Assembly (NCBI GenBank): GCA_907163375.1
Contig: CAJQUW010008625.1
Span: 1 to 64,000 of the forward strand
Reading direction: 5' to 3'
DNA: 64,000 nucleotides
From: Prostheceraeus crozeri
Taxonomy: Eukaryota; Platyhelminthes; Polycladida; Euryleptidae
Shown: positions 43,995-56,060 of the stretch, piece after piece
Layout: every line of letters begins with the position of its first letter
Position numbering within the stretch: position 1 is the stretch's first letter
Notes under the pieces: model-generated
Database searches by the model: none
The model's input: only the letters and a program-made list of their open reading frames with translations
What the model was told of the DNA's origin: nothing
Made by a program: the position numbers and the translations under genes

Positions 43995-44592
43995 CCTTCT
44001 TACTTATTACTTATACTTATGCGTTTAACGTCCGTTTTCTTCGACTTCGTAGGGTTGGACGATTCTTCCCAATGCTGTGGATCGCAGAGCGCCAGCGTTG
44101 ACGATCGTTGGCGTCATCCGGTTTGAGACCATTCTGCTTGAGATCAGCGGCAACAGAGTCACTCCATGTCTTCCGAGGTCGGCCTTTTCTTCTTCTTCTC
44201 TCTACTTTCCATGTCACAACTTGGCGGACGCAGTCTTCGGGCCCTTTTCGCACCACGTGGCCAAACCATCTGATTCTGTTTCGTACGATAACATCGGATA
44301 TTGCTTCGATGTTAAGCATATGCCTCAAGTCTTCACTTAGCTTCGTGCCACACATCCACCTTACCATGCGCATTTCCACCCTCTCCAGACGTTGTTGACT
44401 GTCTACTTTCAGAGCCCATGTTTCCCATGATACCCTTCCGGACACAGGCATCATACACTCTTCCTTTCATGTGGAGGGACGGAGCACGTGAGGTAAGGAA
44501 CGGCATCAACGCCTTGAAGATTGCCCAGCCGCATCGAATTCTTCTATTGACAGCAGCATCTACTCCACCACCTGCCTCTAGTTCGTCGCCAA
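43995..44592 (-). mobile_element. LINE fragment D: 3' end of an RTE-like element
   Basis: Read on the minus strand: AGGGVDAAVNRRIRCGW, then RLERVEMRMVRWMCG, RNRIRWFGHVVRKG, GRPRKTWSD and a DANDRQRWR block, the C-terminal region after the RT in RTE-like LINEs. The copy ends in a short AAGTA/TAAG-type tail near 43995. It shares its upstream block with LINE fragment A. It is 5'-truncated. Confidence 0.8.
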
Positions 44593-44643
44593 GATATTAT
44601 ATTATATTTATATTATTTTTATATATATTTATATATATATTCC
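44590..44643. repeat. AT microsatellite
   Basis: An imperfect run of TAT/ATA units at the 5' truncation point of LINE fragment D. Confidence 0.8.
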
Positions 44644-45456
44644 TCCATATTATTTATAAAATTTGTAAGGGATCAAACTTTTCCCGAAATATGATTAGTG
44701 GTAAATGAGAAGGGAAAGATGACAATGATTGAATGAAATGAAAGATAAAGAACTGCTCTGCACCACATCCGCCGTTTCTCACCATGAAATAAAATGTTTG
44801 GAATGAAAGTCTAGATAATGCCTAGGATAATGATGTTACATGCATAATGATATGAATTACATGAAGACATCAAACCCAGCATTAACTATCACATGCGAGA
44901 TTGAGGAGAGACATGGCATGCATAAAAAAGTTGCATTGATAATTTCATTTCAATATTTTCTTATCATTAATTTTCTCTTATTTAGCGTTCTAAGGTAAAC
45001 ATTTTCTTTTAATAAATGGTCAATTCCACGCGACTGTCAACATTTAGGTATAAAATAATTTGCAATTGATTGATTGCAAACACACTTTTTTCACATCAAA
45101 ATTTGCCCAAAAGTACGAATATGATGTTGAATTTCACTTTTGAAGTCGATTTGTGGCTGAAATTTTCATTCAAAATTCATTTTTTCAATTTTGCATTGTT
45201 TTTCACATGAATTTCAACAAGAATTTTCAGACAAGAGACTTAGATATCTTTGTTTCCAGCTGATGTACTTTTAAAACAAATCAAGATTGATAGATCTTTC
45301 TATTCATTCTATCATTATTATTTACTGAGAAATTATTTATTATGCAACAAATGTAGAAAAATGTGACGTTATTTCGCTTCAGAACGATTCTTTAATCTGC
45401 AGGACTATCTATCGAGGCGAATGTGGTAGAATCGCATTACCTTAGCTACCGTCGTT
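44644..45456. other. Intronic stretch with no gene recognised
   Basis: AT-rich with short frames only. Confidence 0.4.
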
Positions 45457-48400
45457 CATAGTCCGGCAGCCAGCGCGAGTTTGTGCAGGGAACGATGCCG
45501 GGAATGAGACTTTCACAGAATGATGTACACCTCATAGTCCGGCAGCCAGCACGAGTTTCTGCAGGGAACGAGGCCGAAAATGAGACTTTCACAGAATGAT
45601 GTACACCTCATAGTCCGGCAGCCAGCACGAGTTTGTGCAGGGAACGAGGCCGAAAATGAGACTTTCACAGAATGATGTACACCTCATAGTCCGGCAGCCA
45701 GCACGAGTTTCTGCAGGGAACGATGCCGACAATGAGACTTTCACAGAATGATGTACACCTCATAGTCCGGCAGCCAGAACGAGTTTGTGCAGGGAACGAG
45801 GCCGAAAATGAGACTTTCACAGAATGATGTACACCTCATAGTCCGGCAGCCAGCACGAGTTTCTGCAGGGAACGATGCCGACAATGAGACTTTCACAGAA
45901 TGATGTACACCTCATAGTCCGGCAGCCAGCACGAGTTTGTGCAGGGAACGAGGCCGAAAATGAGACTTTCACAGAATGATGTACACCTCATAGTCCGGCA
46001 GCCAGCACGAGTTTCTGCCGGGAACGATGCCGACAATGAGACTTTCACAGAATGATGTACACCTCATAGTCCGGCAGCCAGCACGAGTTTGTGCAGGGAA
46101 CGAGGCCGAAAATGAGACTTTCACAGAATGATGTACACCTCATAGTCCGGCAGCCAGAACGAGTTTCTTCAGGGAACGATGCCGACAATGAGACTTTCAC
46201 AGAATGATGTACACCTCATAGTCCGGCAGCCAGAACGAGTTTGTGCAGGGAACGAGGCCGAAAATGAGACTTTCACAGAATGATGTACACCTCATAGTCC
46301 GGCAGCCAGCACGAGTTTCTGCAGGGAACGATGCCGACAATGAGACTTTCACAGAATGATGTACACCTCATAGTCCGGCAGCCAGCACGAGTTTCTGCAG
46401 GGAACGATGCCGACAATGAGACTTTCACAGAATGATGTACACCTCATAGTCCGGCAGCCAGCACGAGTTTCTGCAGGGAACGATGCCGAAAATGAGACTT
46501 TCACAGAATGATGTACACCTCATAGTCCGGCAGCCAGAACGAGTTTGTGCAGGGAACGAGGCCGAAAATGAGACTTTCACAGAATGATGTACACCTCATA
46601 GTCCGGCAGCCAGCACGAGTTTCTGCAGGGAACGAGGCCGAAAATGAGACTTTCACAGAATGATGTACACCTCATAGTCCGGCAGCCAGCACGAGTTTGT
46701 GCAGGGAACGAGGCCGAAAATGAGACTTTCACAGAATGATGTACACCTCATAGTCCGGCAGCCAGCACGAGTTTCTGCAGGGAACGATGCCCCGGACAAT
46801 GAGACTTTCACAGAATGATGTTTACACCTCATAGTCCGGCAGCCAGAACGAGTTTTGTGCAGGGAAACGAGGCCGAAAATGAGACTTTCACAGAATGATG
46901 TACACCCCCCTCCCCCACCCCACATATAGTCCGGCAGCCAGCACTAAGTTTCTGCATGGGGAACGATTCCAGACAATGAGACTTTCACAGAATGATGTAC
47001 ACCTCATAGTCCCGGCAGCCAGAACGAGTTTGTGCAGGAACGAGGCCGAAAATGAGACTTTCACAGAATGATGTGAACCTCATAGTCCGGCAGCCAGAAC
47101 GAGTTTCTTCAGGGGACGATGCCGAAAATGAGACTTTCACAGAATGATGTACACCTCATAGTCCGGCAGCCAGCACGAGTTTCTGCAGGGAACGAGGCTG
47201 AAAATGAGACTTTCACAGAATGATGTACACCTCATAGTCCGGCAGCCAGCACGAGTTTGTGCAGTGAACGAGGATGAAAATGAGACGTTCACAGAATGAT
47301 GTGCAGCTCACAGTCCGGCAGCCAGCACGAGTTTGTGCAGGGAACGAGGCCGACAATGAGACTTTCACAGAATGATGTCCACCTCATAGTCCGGCAGCCA
47401 GCACGAGTTTGTGCAGGGAACGAGGCCGAAAATGAGACTTTCACAGACTGTTGTACACCTCATAGTCCGGCAGCCAGAACGAGTTTCTTCAGGGGACGAG
47501 GCCGAAAATGAGACTTTCACAGAATGATGTACACCTCATAGTCCGGCAGCCAGCACGAGTTTCTGCAGGGAACGATGCCCGACAATGAGACTTTCACAGA
47601 ATGATGTACATATCCTCATAGTATCGGCAGCCAGAACGAGTTTGTGCAGGAACGGGGGGCAGGCCGAAAATGAGACATTTCACAGAATGATGTACAACCT
47701 CATAGTCCGGCAGCCAGCACGAGTTTCTGCAGGGAACGAGCGCGAAAATGAGACTTTTCACACAGAATGATGTACACCTCATAGTCCGGCAGCCAGAGAA
47801 CGAGTTTCTTCAGGAACGATGCCCGAAAATGAGACTTTCACAGAATGATGTACACCTCATAGTCCCGGCAGCCAGCACGAGTTTGTGCAGGGAACGAGGG
47901 CCAGAAAATGAGACTTTCACAGAATGATGGTACACCTCATAGTCCGGCAGCCAGCACGAGTTTCTTGCAGGGAACGGATGCCGACAATGAGACTTTCACA
48001 GAATGATGTACACCTCATAGTCCGGCAGCCATAAACGAGTTTGTGCAGAGGAACGAGGCCGAAAATGAGACTTTAAACAGGAATGATGTACACCTCATAG
48101 TCCGGCAGCCAGCACGAGTTTCTGCTTGGGGAACGAAGGCCGACAATGAGACTTTTCACAGAATGATTGATACACCTCATAGTCCGGCAGCCAGAACGAG
48201 TTTGTTGCAGGGAACGAGGGCCGAAAATGAGACTTTCCACAGAATAATGTACACCTCATAGTCCGGCAGCCAGCACGAGTTTCTGCAGGGAACGAGGCCG
48301 ACAATGAGACTTTCACAGAATGATGTACACCTCATAGTCCGGCAGCCAGCACGAGTTTCTGCAGGGAACGATTCCGACAATGAGACTTTCACAGAGTGAT

Positions 48401-48558
48401 GTACACCTCATAGTCCGGCAGCCAGAACGAGTTTGTGCAGGGAACGAGGCCGAAAATGAGACTTTCACAGAATGATGTACACCTCATAGTCCGGCAGCCA
48501 GCACGAGTTTCTGCAGGGAACGAGGCCGAAAATGAGACTTTCACAGAATGATGTACAC
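45457..48558. repeat. 76-bp minisatellite, about 41 copies, dimeric order
   Basis: The unit begins CATAGTCCGGCAGCCAGCAC and ends CACAGAATGATGTACACC. In the left half monomers with TTTGTGC/GAGGCCGAAA alternate with monomers having TTTCTGC/GATGCCGACA, giving a 152-bp higher-order unit. Between about 46790 and 48290 units carry many one- to three-base insertions. There are no spacers of unique sequence, and frames across it are fortuitous. Confidence 0.95.
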
Positions 48559-49153
48559 CCTATGCCTACTACGAATCGGCACGTCTGCCGAGGTCTAGTC
48601 AGTTCCTCTTCTTGTCAGACAATATCAAAAACACATGCAAATCCAATGGGACGCACATCACAGTTTTTAGATAAAATGAATTTTTTTGCATGTTTTCTCT
48701 GATCAAACGACACGTACTAAGCCCAGAGTCATAATTTTTGACATGAAGTGTCTTCAAGTCATTTCCTATTATGTGCATGTGCTATTATCATGCTAATCGG
48801 CAATGCATGTGAGAATGTGATTGAATGTGGATAAAGTTGCTCAAAATGTTTCTGTTTGCCGACATTAAGAGGCTCGCCAAAATTAAATGCGTTTAGCTAT
48901 ATAGACAGAGGCGCATGAAAATGAAAGAAAATGACCTGAAGACATTCCATGCCAAAAATCATGACTCTGGGCTTAGTACTTTTCGTTTAATCATAGAAAA
49001 CATACGAAATTTCATTTTAGCCAAAAACTGCAATCTGCGTCCCATTGGATTTCCACGTGTTTTTCTTTGATCCTGTCTGACAAGAAGAGGAACTCACTAG
49101 AACTCAGCAGACATGCCGATTCGTGGTAGGCATAGGGTGTACATCATTCTGTG
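48543..49153. repeat. Palindromic element with ~230-bp arms abutting the minisatellite
   Basis: The left arm 48543-48775 and right arm 48920-49153 are inverted copies (shared ACACCCTATGCCTAC, GAATCGG, CAAATCCAATGGGACGCA, TACTAAGCCCAGAGTCAT). The outermost bases, CACAGAATGATGTACACC, are also the end of the minisatellite unit. A third partial copy lies at 50866-51030. Confidence 0.85.
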
Positions 49154-49551
49154 AACAACTCTGAAATCAATTTTCACTCGCGTGATAGATGCTCTATGAA
49201 ATGTAACGTTATTACGTTTCAAGCGACATAACGTTACATTGAAACGTACTAACGTTACACAAAATATTTATGATCATTATAAACAACAATCTAAAGAGGA
49301 ACGTCGCGACATAAGATGTGATAAATTTCAAATCATACCGTGAGCTTGCTTTCAATAGAGGGCCTATCTAAAAGGATAATTGAAATTTCGATGCGCTATG
49401 ATGCTGCATCGCACGCAAATTCTAAATTTCAGTACTTATTTTCTACTACACTGGTACCTGTAGAATAGGTTGGCATCAATTTTCCGGGTAAGATAAAAAG
49501 GGACTAAAATGTATCTACACGTTTAATGCATGCACTCTAAAGGTAAGCCTA

Positions 49552-49880
49552 CCATCGCACAGCTATTCAAATATCTATGATAACAATGTAACTCATCAGT
49601 ACACTACATGAATGATAACTGCGTTGACGAGCTATGCCCGCCATCTCACAGCTATTCAAATATCTATGATGGCAATATAACTCATCAGTACACCACAGTG
49701 ATATCTCCGCTGACGAACTACGCCCGCCATCGCATTCAAATGTCTATGATGACAATGTAGCTCATCAGCACACTGCGTTGACGAGCTATGCCCGCCATCT
49801 CACAGCTATTCAAATTTCTATGGAGGCAAATTATCGCATCAGCACACTACTATGAATGGTAACTGAGCTGACGAGATATG
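49552..49880. repeat. ~90-bp degenerate tandem repeat, 3-4 copies
   Basis: Units share CAGCTATTCAAATATCTATG, CTCATCAG.ACAC and TTGACGAGCTATGCCCGCCAT. The third copy is shorter. Confidence 0.8.
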
Positions 49881-50316
49881 ACTGTTTTATATCAAATCAA
49901 ATTTACCAAAGCGCAGCGGGCCGGTTAAATTGAATACATGCAAAATCAATGTTCTTTGACTGCGAATTCGTTTCTCACCAATTCACACAATCTCACACAA
50001 TCTGCTTGAGTTCAAGAAGCTCTGCGACGCCCGGCTTCGATATAATCAAAGTATGATGATGCTGTGTAACAACCATCTAGCGCACTACACAAGTCACATG
50101 TTCTTGCTGTATGATGTGTTATTGAAAACATTGTGCAAGACAAATGCGTCACACTGTGTGCTCCAAAAACACGTCATCACGGCGTTCCTCAAAAAAAAAT
50201 TAAACCATGAAATGCACTTCACTTCACTTCAGAGGTTATGTTAATTAGTGTAATGAGACCAGTGATACAACATGCGACAAATATATATTCAATACGCATT
50301 CAGGAAATGTACTCAC
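49881..50316. other. Intronic stretch with no gene recognised
   Basis: The start of intron 1 of the kinase gene (minus strand). Nothing else is seen. Confidence 0.4.
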
Positions 50317-50463
50317 AATCGCACGCAGGTATATTCGAATATCAAGGAGAACACATGGTTGATCCATTTTTGCACGCATCAATAAATACGCAGAAACAAG
50401 CAAAATACTGACAGCTATGCCCAGACAAAATAGTATGTTCCTCCATCTCAGTTGGAGCTTCAT
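50317..50463 (-). CDS. DIPK1/FAM69-like protein kinase, membrane-anchor exon
   Basis: 49 codons from the ATG at 50463 to a strong phase-0 donor (ATT/GTGAGTAC). After a short basic start (MKLQLRWRN) comes a hydrophobic segment (ILFCLGIAVSILLVSAYLLM), the type II signal anchor expected for this family, then a luminal cysteine. Joining to exon 2 places isoleucine before CHSYEQNIIDG, as in the ICDKYK..IDG block of vertebrate DIPK1A. The frame stays open 5' of the ATG to an acceptor-like TTACATTTCAG (exon start would be 50481), so a further upstream exon is possible. The link over 43 kb is an inference from phase, topology and family pattern. Confidence 0.65.
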
Positions 50464-50481
50464 CCAGCCGTTTTGAATTCT

Positions 50482-50865
50482 CTGAAATGTAAGGCACTGA
50501 TTATCCTTTATGCAAGTAGCACCCAGAAGATTTTCACATCTCAGGTCAGATTTCTATGACATTTTTTTACATTTTCACTGATCGAAATATCTTCGTAAAA
50601 TGTAGTCCTAGGATAGTCAAAAGTTTGACACGCCTTGAACATTTAATGTCTGCCGGTGGGAACGCACCACCTGTCCTGTTAAGGGCAAACCTTAAGTCTT
50701 ATTAAATATAAGTTTATTAAAATTATGAAACATTTAGACGTCGTTATGGGAATGTCCCAGCTTTAATTCCAACTAAGTTTTGTCAGCTAGACACCCAGTA
50801 ATTGAGAGGAAATCCCACTTTATTGTACTACTCGCTAGGGTCACATGTATTCAAGTTCTGGAATT
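50482..50865. other. No gene recognised
   Basis: Possibly the promoter or an upstream intron of the kinase gene. No motif could be supported. Confidence 0.35.
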
Positions 50866-51030
50866 CTGATGTACACCCCATACTTACTACGAATCTACGC
50901 GTCTGCAGAGTTTTACTTGGTTACTCTTATTGTCAGACACGATAAAAGAAAAACACATGTGAATCCAATGGGACGCAAATTATAGCGTTTGGTAAAAATG
51001 AAATTTTCAATGTTTTCATCTCAAATAATC
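50866..51030. repeat. Single arm of the 48543-49153 palindromic element
   Basis: TGATGTACACCCCATACTTA and CAATGGGACGCAAATTATAG match the left arm at lower identity. The other arm is missing. Confidence 0.75.
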
Positions 51031-52136
51031 CTTTGGCAGTAAAAGACCATTTTATTACTGATCATCGGGGGAATACAATTCAGATCGAATGGGAAATTCA
51101 CATCGTAACTTACAGTGTTATTTGAAAAGAAGGAATCTGGAAAGCATGTGCATAAAATGTGCCTGCCGGTAGTGATGCGATCAACAGACAAGAAATCGTT
51201 TCTCTAACGTGATATTTGAGTTCTACCTCTTCATGCTACTTTTATTGTTAGTACGAGTAGTTAAGTTATTTTATGCATCTTTATTGCATGCATTGTTACT
51301 TCTATAGAACGCTCCCTTGATTTATATATCGATTTATGTGAGCTACGTTAAAAGTGTAATACACTGCACATTGCAAGTTGGTCTGTCATTCGTGCATGAT
51401 TACGCCGTCAAGGCGAAACGTAGTACCGAATTAATATTACATAAACGTAGGCTAGTGTCCGAAGACGTTCTTCAAACTCTATTAAAGGATATAGGCAGTT
51501 CCATTTGATACGAACGTAGTTTTCGTCAACTTTTGGAATTCATTTAATCAGAAATATATGTTGCCATCACTTGCATCCTTAACTGGCATGTACATCAATA
51601 AAGGACCGAAGACAGCTTGTGATTTTGCCTTTCAGACATTTCTAACTAATCCTCGTTCATACTTGTATTTAGGTACATGTGTTTGCTTGTTACGAACATA
51701 CGCCATTTGGACAAGGAAAAAATTGACAATTCGAAATTTGCATTTTCTATCAAACCAAAAACGTCAGTGCGAAAATTCTTGTTCTCCACAAACAGCAACT
51801 TACCCGGGAACTCAAAAATAGCGAACACCAGAATTCATCAAACAGAAATACTCATATATTGATTTTGAAGCTTTGTTACGAACGTACGGAACGTTTCGTT
51901 ACGAACGTACGAATTTGTCCATGTATTTTCATCACAGTATTACATGCTCTATGACAAACATCAGGACTTTGTAGTCTTCTGCGCCTCGTTGCGCTTCGTT
52001 TCTCATCTTTTACAACGAAAAAAATGACAATCCGCACAACGATGTGCTTTTGTCAGTACAGTACTATGTTCATTCCATTTATCATCAGCGGTATGGTTAA
52101 TTCTTTGAAGTTTTTATACGTCAAATTAGGATTATC
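51031..52136. other. No gene recognised; GTTACGAACGTACG motifs
   Basis: Copies of GTTACGAACGTACG or a one-mismatch form occur at 51689, 51875 and 51898, with four more at 53854-54083. Short frames only. Confidence 0.45.
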
Positions 52137-52533
52137 TAATGAGAATGACAGCGGTTAAGTCAATAAACGACCCTTGATCCCCCGACCTCACTCGCCCGAC
52201 CTTGGAGTTGAACCGAAGTCCGCGGTGGAGACGAGCTCGCACTTTCTTCATTAGGCTACTCTGTTAAAGAACTCTTAATGATCACAAGCTTCTTTATTCA
52301 TCAAGAGAAATTAATCCCCCTGCACAACAGAACAAACGATGATAACGATGCAAGTAATGAATAGCGACATATGATCAGACACATGCAGAAATGAGGTACA
52401 TGGATGAGGTGAATACGTGCAAACATACAGACACAACAGCACAACACACTCTAGCGGATGAAGTGTTCAGTGTGTTAGTGAATCAAGGGTTTAGTGTCTT
52501 TTATTGACTTGATCGCTGTCATTCTCATTAAAT
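52137..52533. repeat. Inverted-repeat element containing a SINE head
   Basis: TAATGAGAATGACAGCGGTT (52138) and AAGTCAATAAA are repeated inverted at 52494-52533, arms about 40-55 bp. The type 1 SINE head lies just inside the left arm, so this is either a SINE inside a MITE or a foldback SINE derivative. Confidence 0.65.
52165..52265 (-). repeat. tRNA-derived SINE head, type 1, copy 2
   Basis: It shares CTCCACCGCGGACTTCGGTT and the surrounding 90 bp with 7976-8093. The B box has decayed. Confidence 0.7.
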
Positions 52534-52844
52534 ATTCTATACTACGACAGACCCTTGTTGTAGATTTGGGTAATGTAAAAAACAGAGTATAGAGTCTAAA
52601 ATATCTGTATGTTTAGAAAGCACGTCACAGTCAAATAGAAAATCCTTCTCTTTGATCCATGATTTGTTGCTCATGACAGAGCGAAAAGTTTTGTCCTGAT
52701 TCTGTAAACGATCTTCGTGGGAAGGAAATACGAATACATTGAGGCATGTTGATTTTGAGTATTTCAAACACATCTGCACGGATTCAGGAGAAGACAAGAC
52801 CATTGCTATGAAAAGTCTGCAGGGACCGGTGGATGGAGATAATT

Positions 52845-52984
52845 TTACTCCAACAAGCTGCCTGCACGAGGATTCGGACCATTTTCTGACCAGCATCTAT
52901 TAGTGCACCACATAAAATTGGTGGAACATGAAAAATCTCTCTCTATATCCATCACTGCATTCAAATTATGATCTGAATGAATAC
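52845..52984 (-). CDS. Candidate terminal exon of an unidentified host gene
   Basis: It follows a good acceptor (TATTTTCTATTTCAG) and, entered in phase 1, stays open for 46 codons to a TAA. The sequence (GIHSDHNLNAVMDIERDF, then CSTNFMWCTNRC) looks protein-like, with three clustered cysteines. Phase matches the exon at 53646-53726. A longer overlapping frame (52537-52896) competes with it. I do not recognise the family. Confidence 0.3.
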
Positions 52985-53645
52985 CTGAAATAGAAAATAC
53001 ATTGTTGAGTATATTCAAGGTTGTAGTGTATTAATATTTTTTCTTGATTAAGTAAGGAAGATACTTCATGATTTCTGACTCATAACTGATTCGTTTCATG
53101 ACTCTGCAATACTTTTTCTTATCTGAAATGTGATAATAATGTCACGAATAGCCTAACATTTATTGATTTCCTGAAACTCTCGGAATATCAATGACTTATT
53201 GAAGCCTCGGATCAATGCGAATCTGAATGCATCATCTGCGTTGTATTATGGCTAGACCAATTGAAATTGAAAACAAATAGAGCAAGTTATTGAAATTTCT
53301 CATACAGGCCTACTATTTTTTTTCCTTTTTCTGGGATATGTCAGCATACTGTTATACACTTTTAATTAATTGAACACTGTTCGATTAAATGATGCCAAAA
53401 ATGTCGAACATTTTCTGGTAAATTAACGCAGGAAAAGCACTAATTGTAAACGGCGCTTGAAAAATATTGATAATGATACTTCTAAACCTAGACTATCGAA
53501 AAATTGAAACTTACACACGTTTGTGCACATGTAGGCCATATATCAGAGATTCTTCCTACTTATGTTCAGCGCCTAACAGCTTTATTGCAGTGTTTCTTCA
53601 ATGTTATGGTAATTGTTAGGAAATAGTGTCGTATTCCTTACTCAC

Positions 53646-53726
53646 CTTCCTCGGAGGAGTAGACGAAAAATGATTCCCTGCAGCAGTTGATGATTTCCAG
53701 GAATTCGTCCGGGTCTCCAAGACGAA
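53646..53726 (-). CDS. Candidate internal exon of the same unidentified gene
   Basis: 81 bp between a weak acceptor (CTAAAAAACAG) and a strong donor (GAAG/GTGAGTAAGG), phase 1 at both ends. It would encode RLGDPDEFLEIINCCRESFF and a short acidic end. No family is recognised. Confidence 0.3.
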
Positions 53727-55817
53727 CTGTTTTTTAGATATGAAATACCGTAATCGGGATTCTCAGAAGGCAAATGTTGCGTCAATTCTCCCACATGATG
53801 GAAAACATCTTGGAAAGCATGACTTGCCGACAAAAAGTTACCAGAATCGATATGTTATGAACGTACGGATGTGAGATAGTACGTTCGTAACGCCGGGTGT
53901 TGCGGACGTACGAAAACATAGTTAGCTGCATCTTCTCAGAACATGAAAGCTCAAATTTAACACTTGAAATAGCGTGACTACAAGATAGGTGAAGTGCTTT
54001 CTTTGAACTGATCAAATTGAGCAGCATGTTGAATTACTTGGATAAATTCGAACTTTTAGTACTTTTTTCGTTACAAACGTACGCTTTGTAATGGACAGAA
54101 TCAATTATGAACCAATAGAAGATAATCAAACCATGACACAGAAATATCACTTGGACTTTTTCGGTGGAACGTCTTTTTGTTATTTCAGCCATAAAGATGG
54201 AAACCTGTGGTGAATTTACCACTAATTAATTAATTTGCCCGAATAAGTTTTTCAATTTATAATGAATTAATAATACAATCTTTAAATTAGTGATAATTTA
54301 CTATAGAAATTATTTAATTGAAAATTTCATTCGTATTTTCATAAAATTAAGGGCATGAAGTTATGGGAAACAAGTGGTTTTAGTTTCAAAGCAAATTTTT
54401 ATTTTTTGCCTTTCTTGTCCGCTTTCACGTGGAACTGCGCACATCAAGTTTATAAACATCGAATGTAATCCACTTCTATTCTACTTCTGTATAGTTTTGT
54501 AAGTTTTTGTTATAAGAATCATTCATCATAACTAATAGCGTCACTCAAATATGAACATTTATTATATAGAAGTTTTCTTCAGACCCATCATATTACACAT
54601 AGAGCAACACATTATTTCGTTCATACAAGGTGGCAGCCAGATTTCATTTTCAAGCTTCAAATTCCCAGGCTATTTCATCGAATTTCCACGCTATTTATAT
54701 ATTGACCAGAAAAATTTTTCAAACATTTTTTCAGCTATTTTTATCATAAAATTTGAGACATTTCCTGTTTGAATCTTGTCACCAAATTTTAACCTGAAAG
54801 ATATTTGACTCGTATCGCACAAATTTTCTTCACAAAAAATATTCAAAATTTTATTCTGTGAGGTGTTTCTTTACCTCAGTACACATACAAAATGACAGCA
54901 TATATAACATCAATAACATAGCCTATACTTTTCCTCAATAGTCTGCAGGCAGTGAACTGCTTATGAGATCTAAAGGATTTCATGCCGATAGATAAGTTCA
55001 CTTCCAGAATTTTACAACGATCAAAAATACTTCATTTTCATCATCTGATTCACAAAACTCTATGGAAGTTATATTTGGCCGATTTTTCGGTCTCAATTCG
55101 TGGGTAGGTCCCTAAGTCAGTCAGATTGAGAATAGGGTTAAAATGTGTTCAATTTGGTGAATTAATGTCTCAGAGGTCTTATTGTGTGCAAAAAGCAATC
55201 AACGCAGAACAGCGAATGAGTTGACATGACTAATTGTATTGCAACTTCGCCGAATAATGAAGAAAGTGGAAGGCTAAGGAGATCACCTTCGACGTTCATA
55301 GGTTAATAAAGTCACTCAACGCAACATAAACAAGAACCCAATTTAGGTCATTATTTGCGGATAATTTCTTGCTATATTTACTTATGAGGCAATCAATGTT
55401 ATTGCATCAGCGGGAACAACAGCCACTGCTGAAGTACTACGGTAATCAACTACTGATAATTCATGAATTGTTGATGAATTGATACATTGACATGGTTGTC
55501 CAACCCTCAAAACTGGTGGAACCAAGGACGTAAAACCGGTCAGTAAGTAAGTAAGTTGTCAGAATTTGAAAAACAATGTAAAACCCGGACGTGGCAGCAC
55601 GATCCCAGCCTTAAGTAGAAGAGAAATGCCAGAGCTTCGTCTATAATGCTGCATCATAACAATGTAAAATGATGAAAATTATAATACTGGCTTTGAATTA
55701 CTGATATCCGGCTAGGCCAATTGGTATTTTGGCTGGACCGTTATGCTGTTATCTTGAAGGATGGACTCTTGGATGGATTACACAGATTTTTCGATTGAGG
55801 ACTTCAGACGTAATGTC
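53727..55817. other. No gene recognised
   Basis: Four more GTTACGAACGTACG-type motifs lie at 53854-54083. At 55497-55560 a LINE/SINE-like 3' tail with a TAAG microsatellite (AGTAAGTAAGTAAG) is seen. Otherwise there are only short frames. Confidence 0.4.
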
Positions 55818-55898
55818 ACCCGTCGATAGCTCACTTACTAGAGCGATGGCCTAGAATGCCAAAGGTTGGTGGCTCAAATCGAATCCACCAATACGCTA
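55818..55898 (+). repeat. tRNA-derived SINE head, type 3
   Basis: A-box-like TAGCTCACTTACTAGAGC and, about 35 bp later, a B-box-like GGTGGCTCAAATCGAATCC. The cloverleaf is not closed, so it is a SINE or tRNA relic rather than a working tRNA. Confidence 0.6.
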
Positions 55899-56060
55899 AG
55901 TTATTTTCCGTCTGTTAAATTTTCTCTTGTCCTCAAACATGGCCGTATCTAAATTCTCATAGCACTTCCACACAAAGAGTCTAAACCACTTATAAATTTA
56001 TATGTTGCATTTCCTCCGTATGTCCGGATGTCATCATAAATATATGAATAACAGGATTCC

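Larger units (their letters stand above)
7065..50316 (-). other. Intron 1 of the DIPK1-like gene (about 43 kb)
   Basis: This intron is inferred from a phase-0 donor (ATT/GTGAGTAC at 50316) in an exon encoding a type II membrane anchor and the phase-0 acceptor at 7064. Joining the two recreates the conserved I-C pair before the family's IDG motif. It contains the caspase-like gene, the Polinton, four LINE fragments, mariner, hAT and piggyBac relics, and the minisatellite. Confidence 0.65.

Noticed and set aside
44077-44398. Plus-strand frames near 44.2 kb
   Set aside because: They are antisense to LINE fragment D.
45457-48558. CRISPR array, or genes in the repeat region
   Set aside because: The units are contiguous with no unique spacers, the genome is eukaryotic, and the frames arise only from repeat periodicity.
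52537-52896. 119-codon minus-strand frame
   Set aside because: It has no recognised domain and overlaps the candidate exon in a different frame; I could not tell which, if either, is coding.
55818-55898. Functional tRNA gene
   Set aside because: A and B boxes are present but the acceptor and anticodon stems do not pair, so it was called a SINE.
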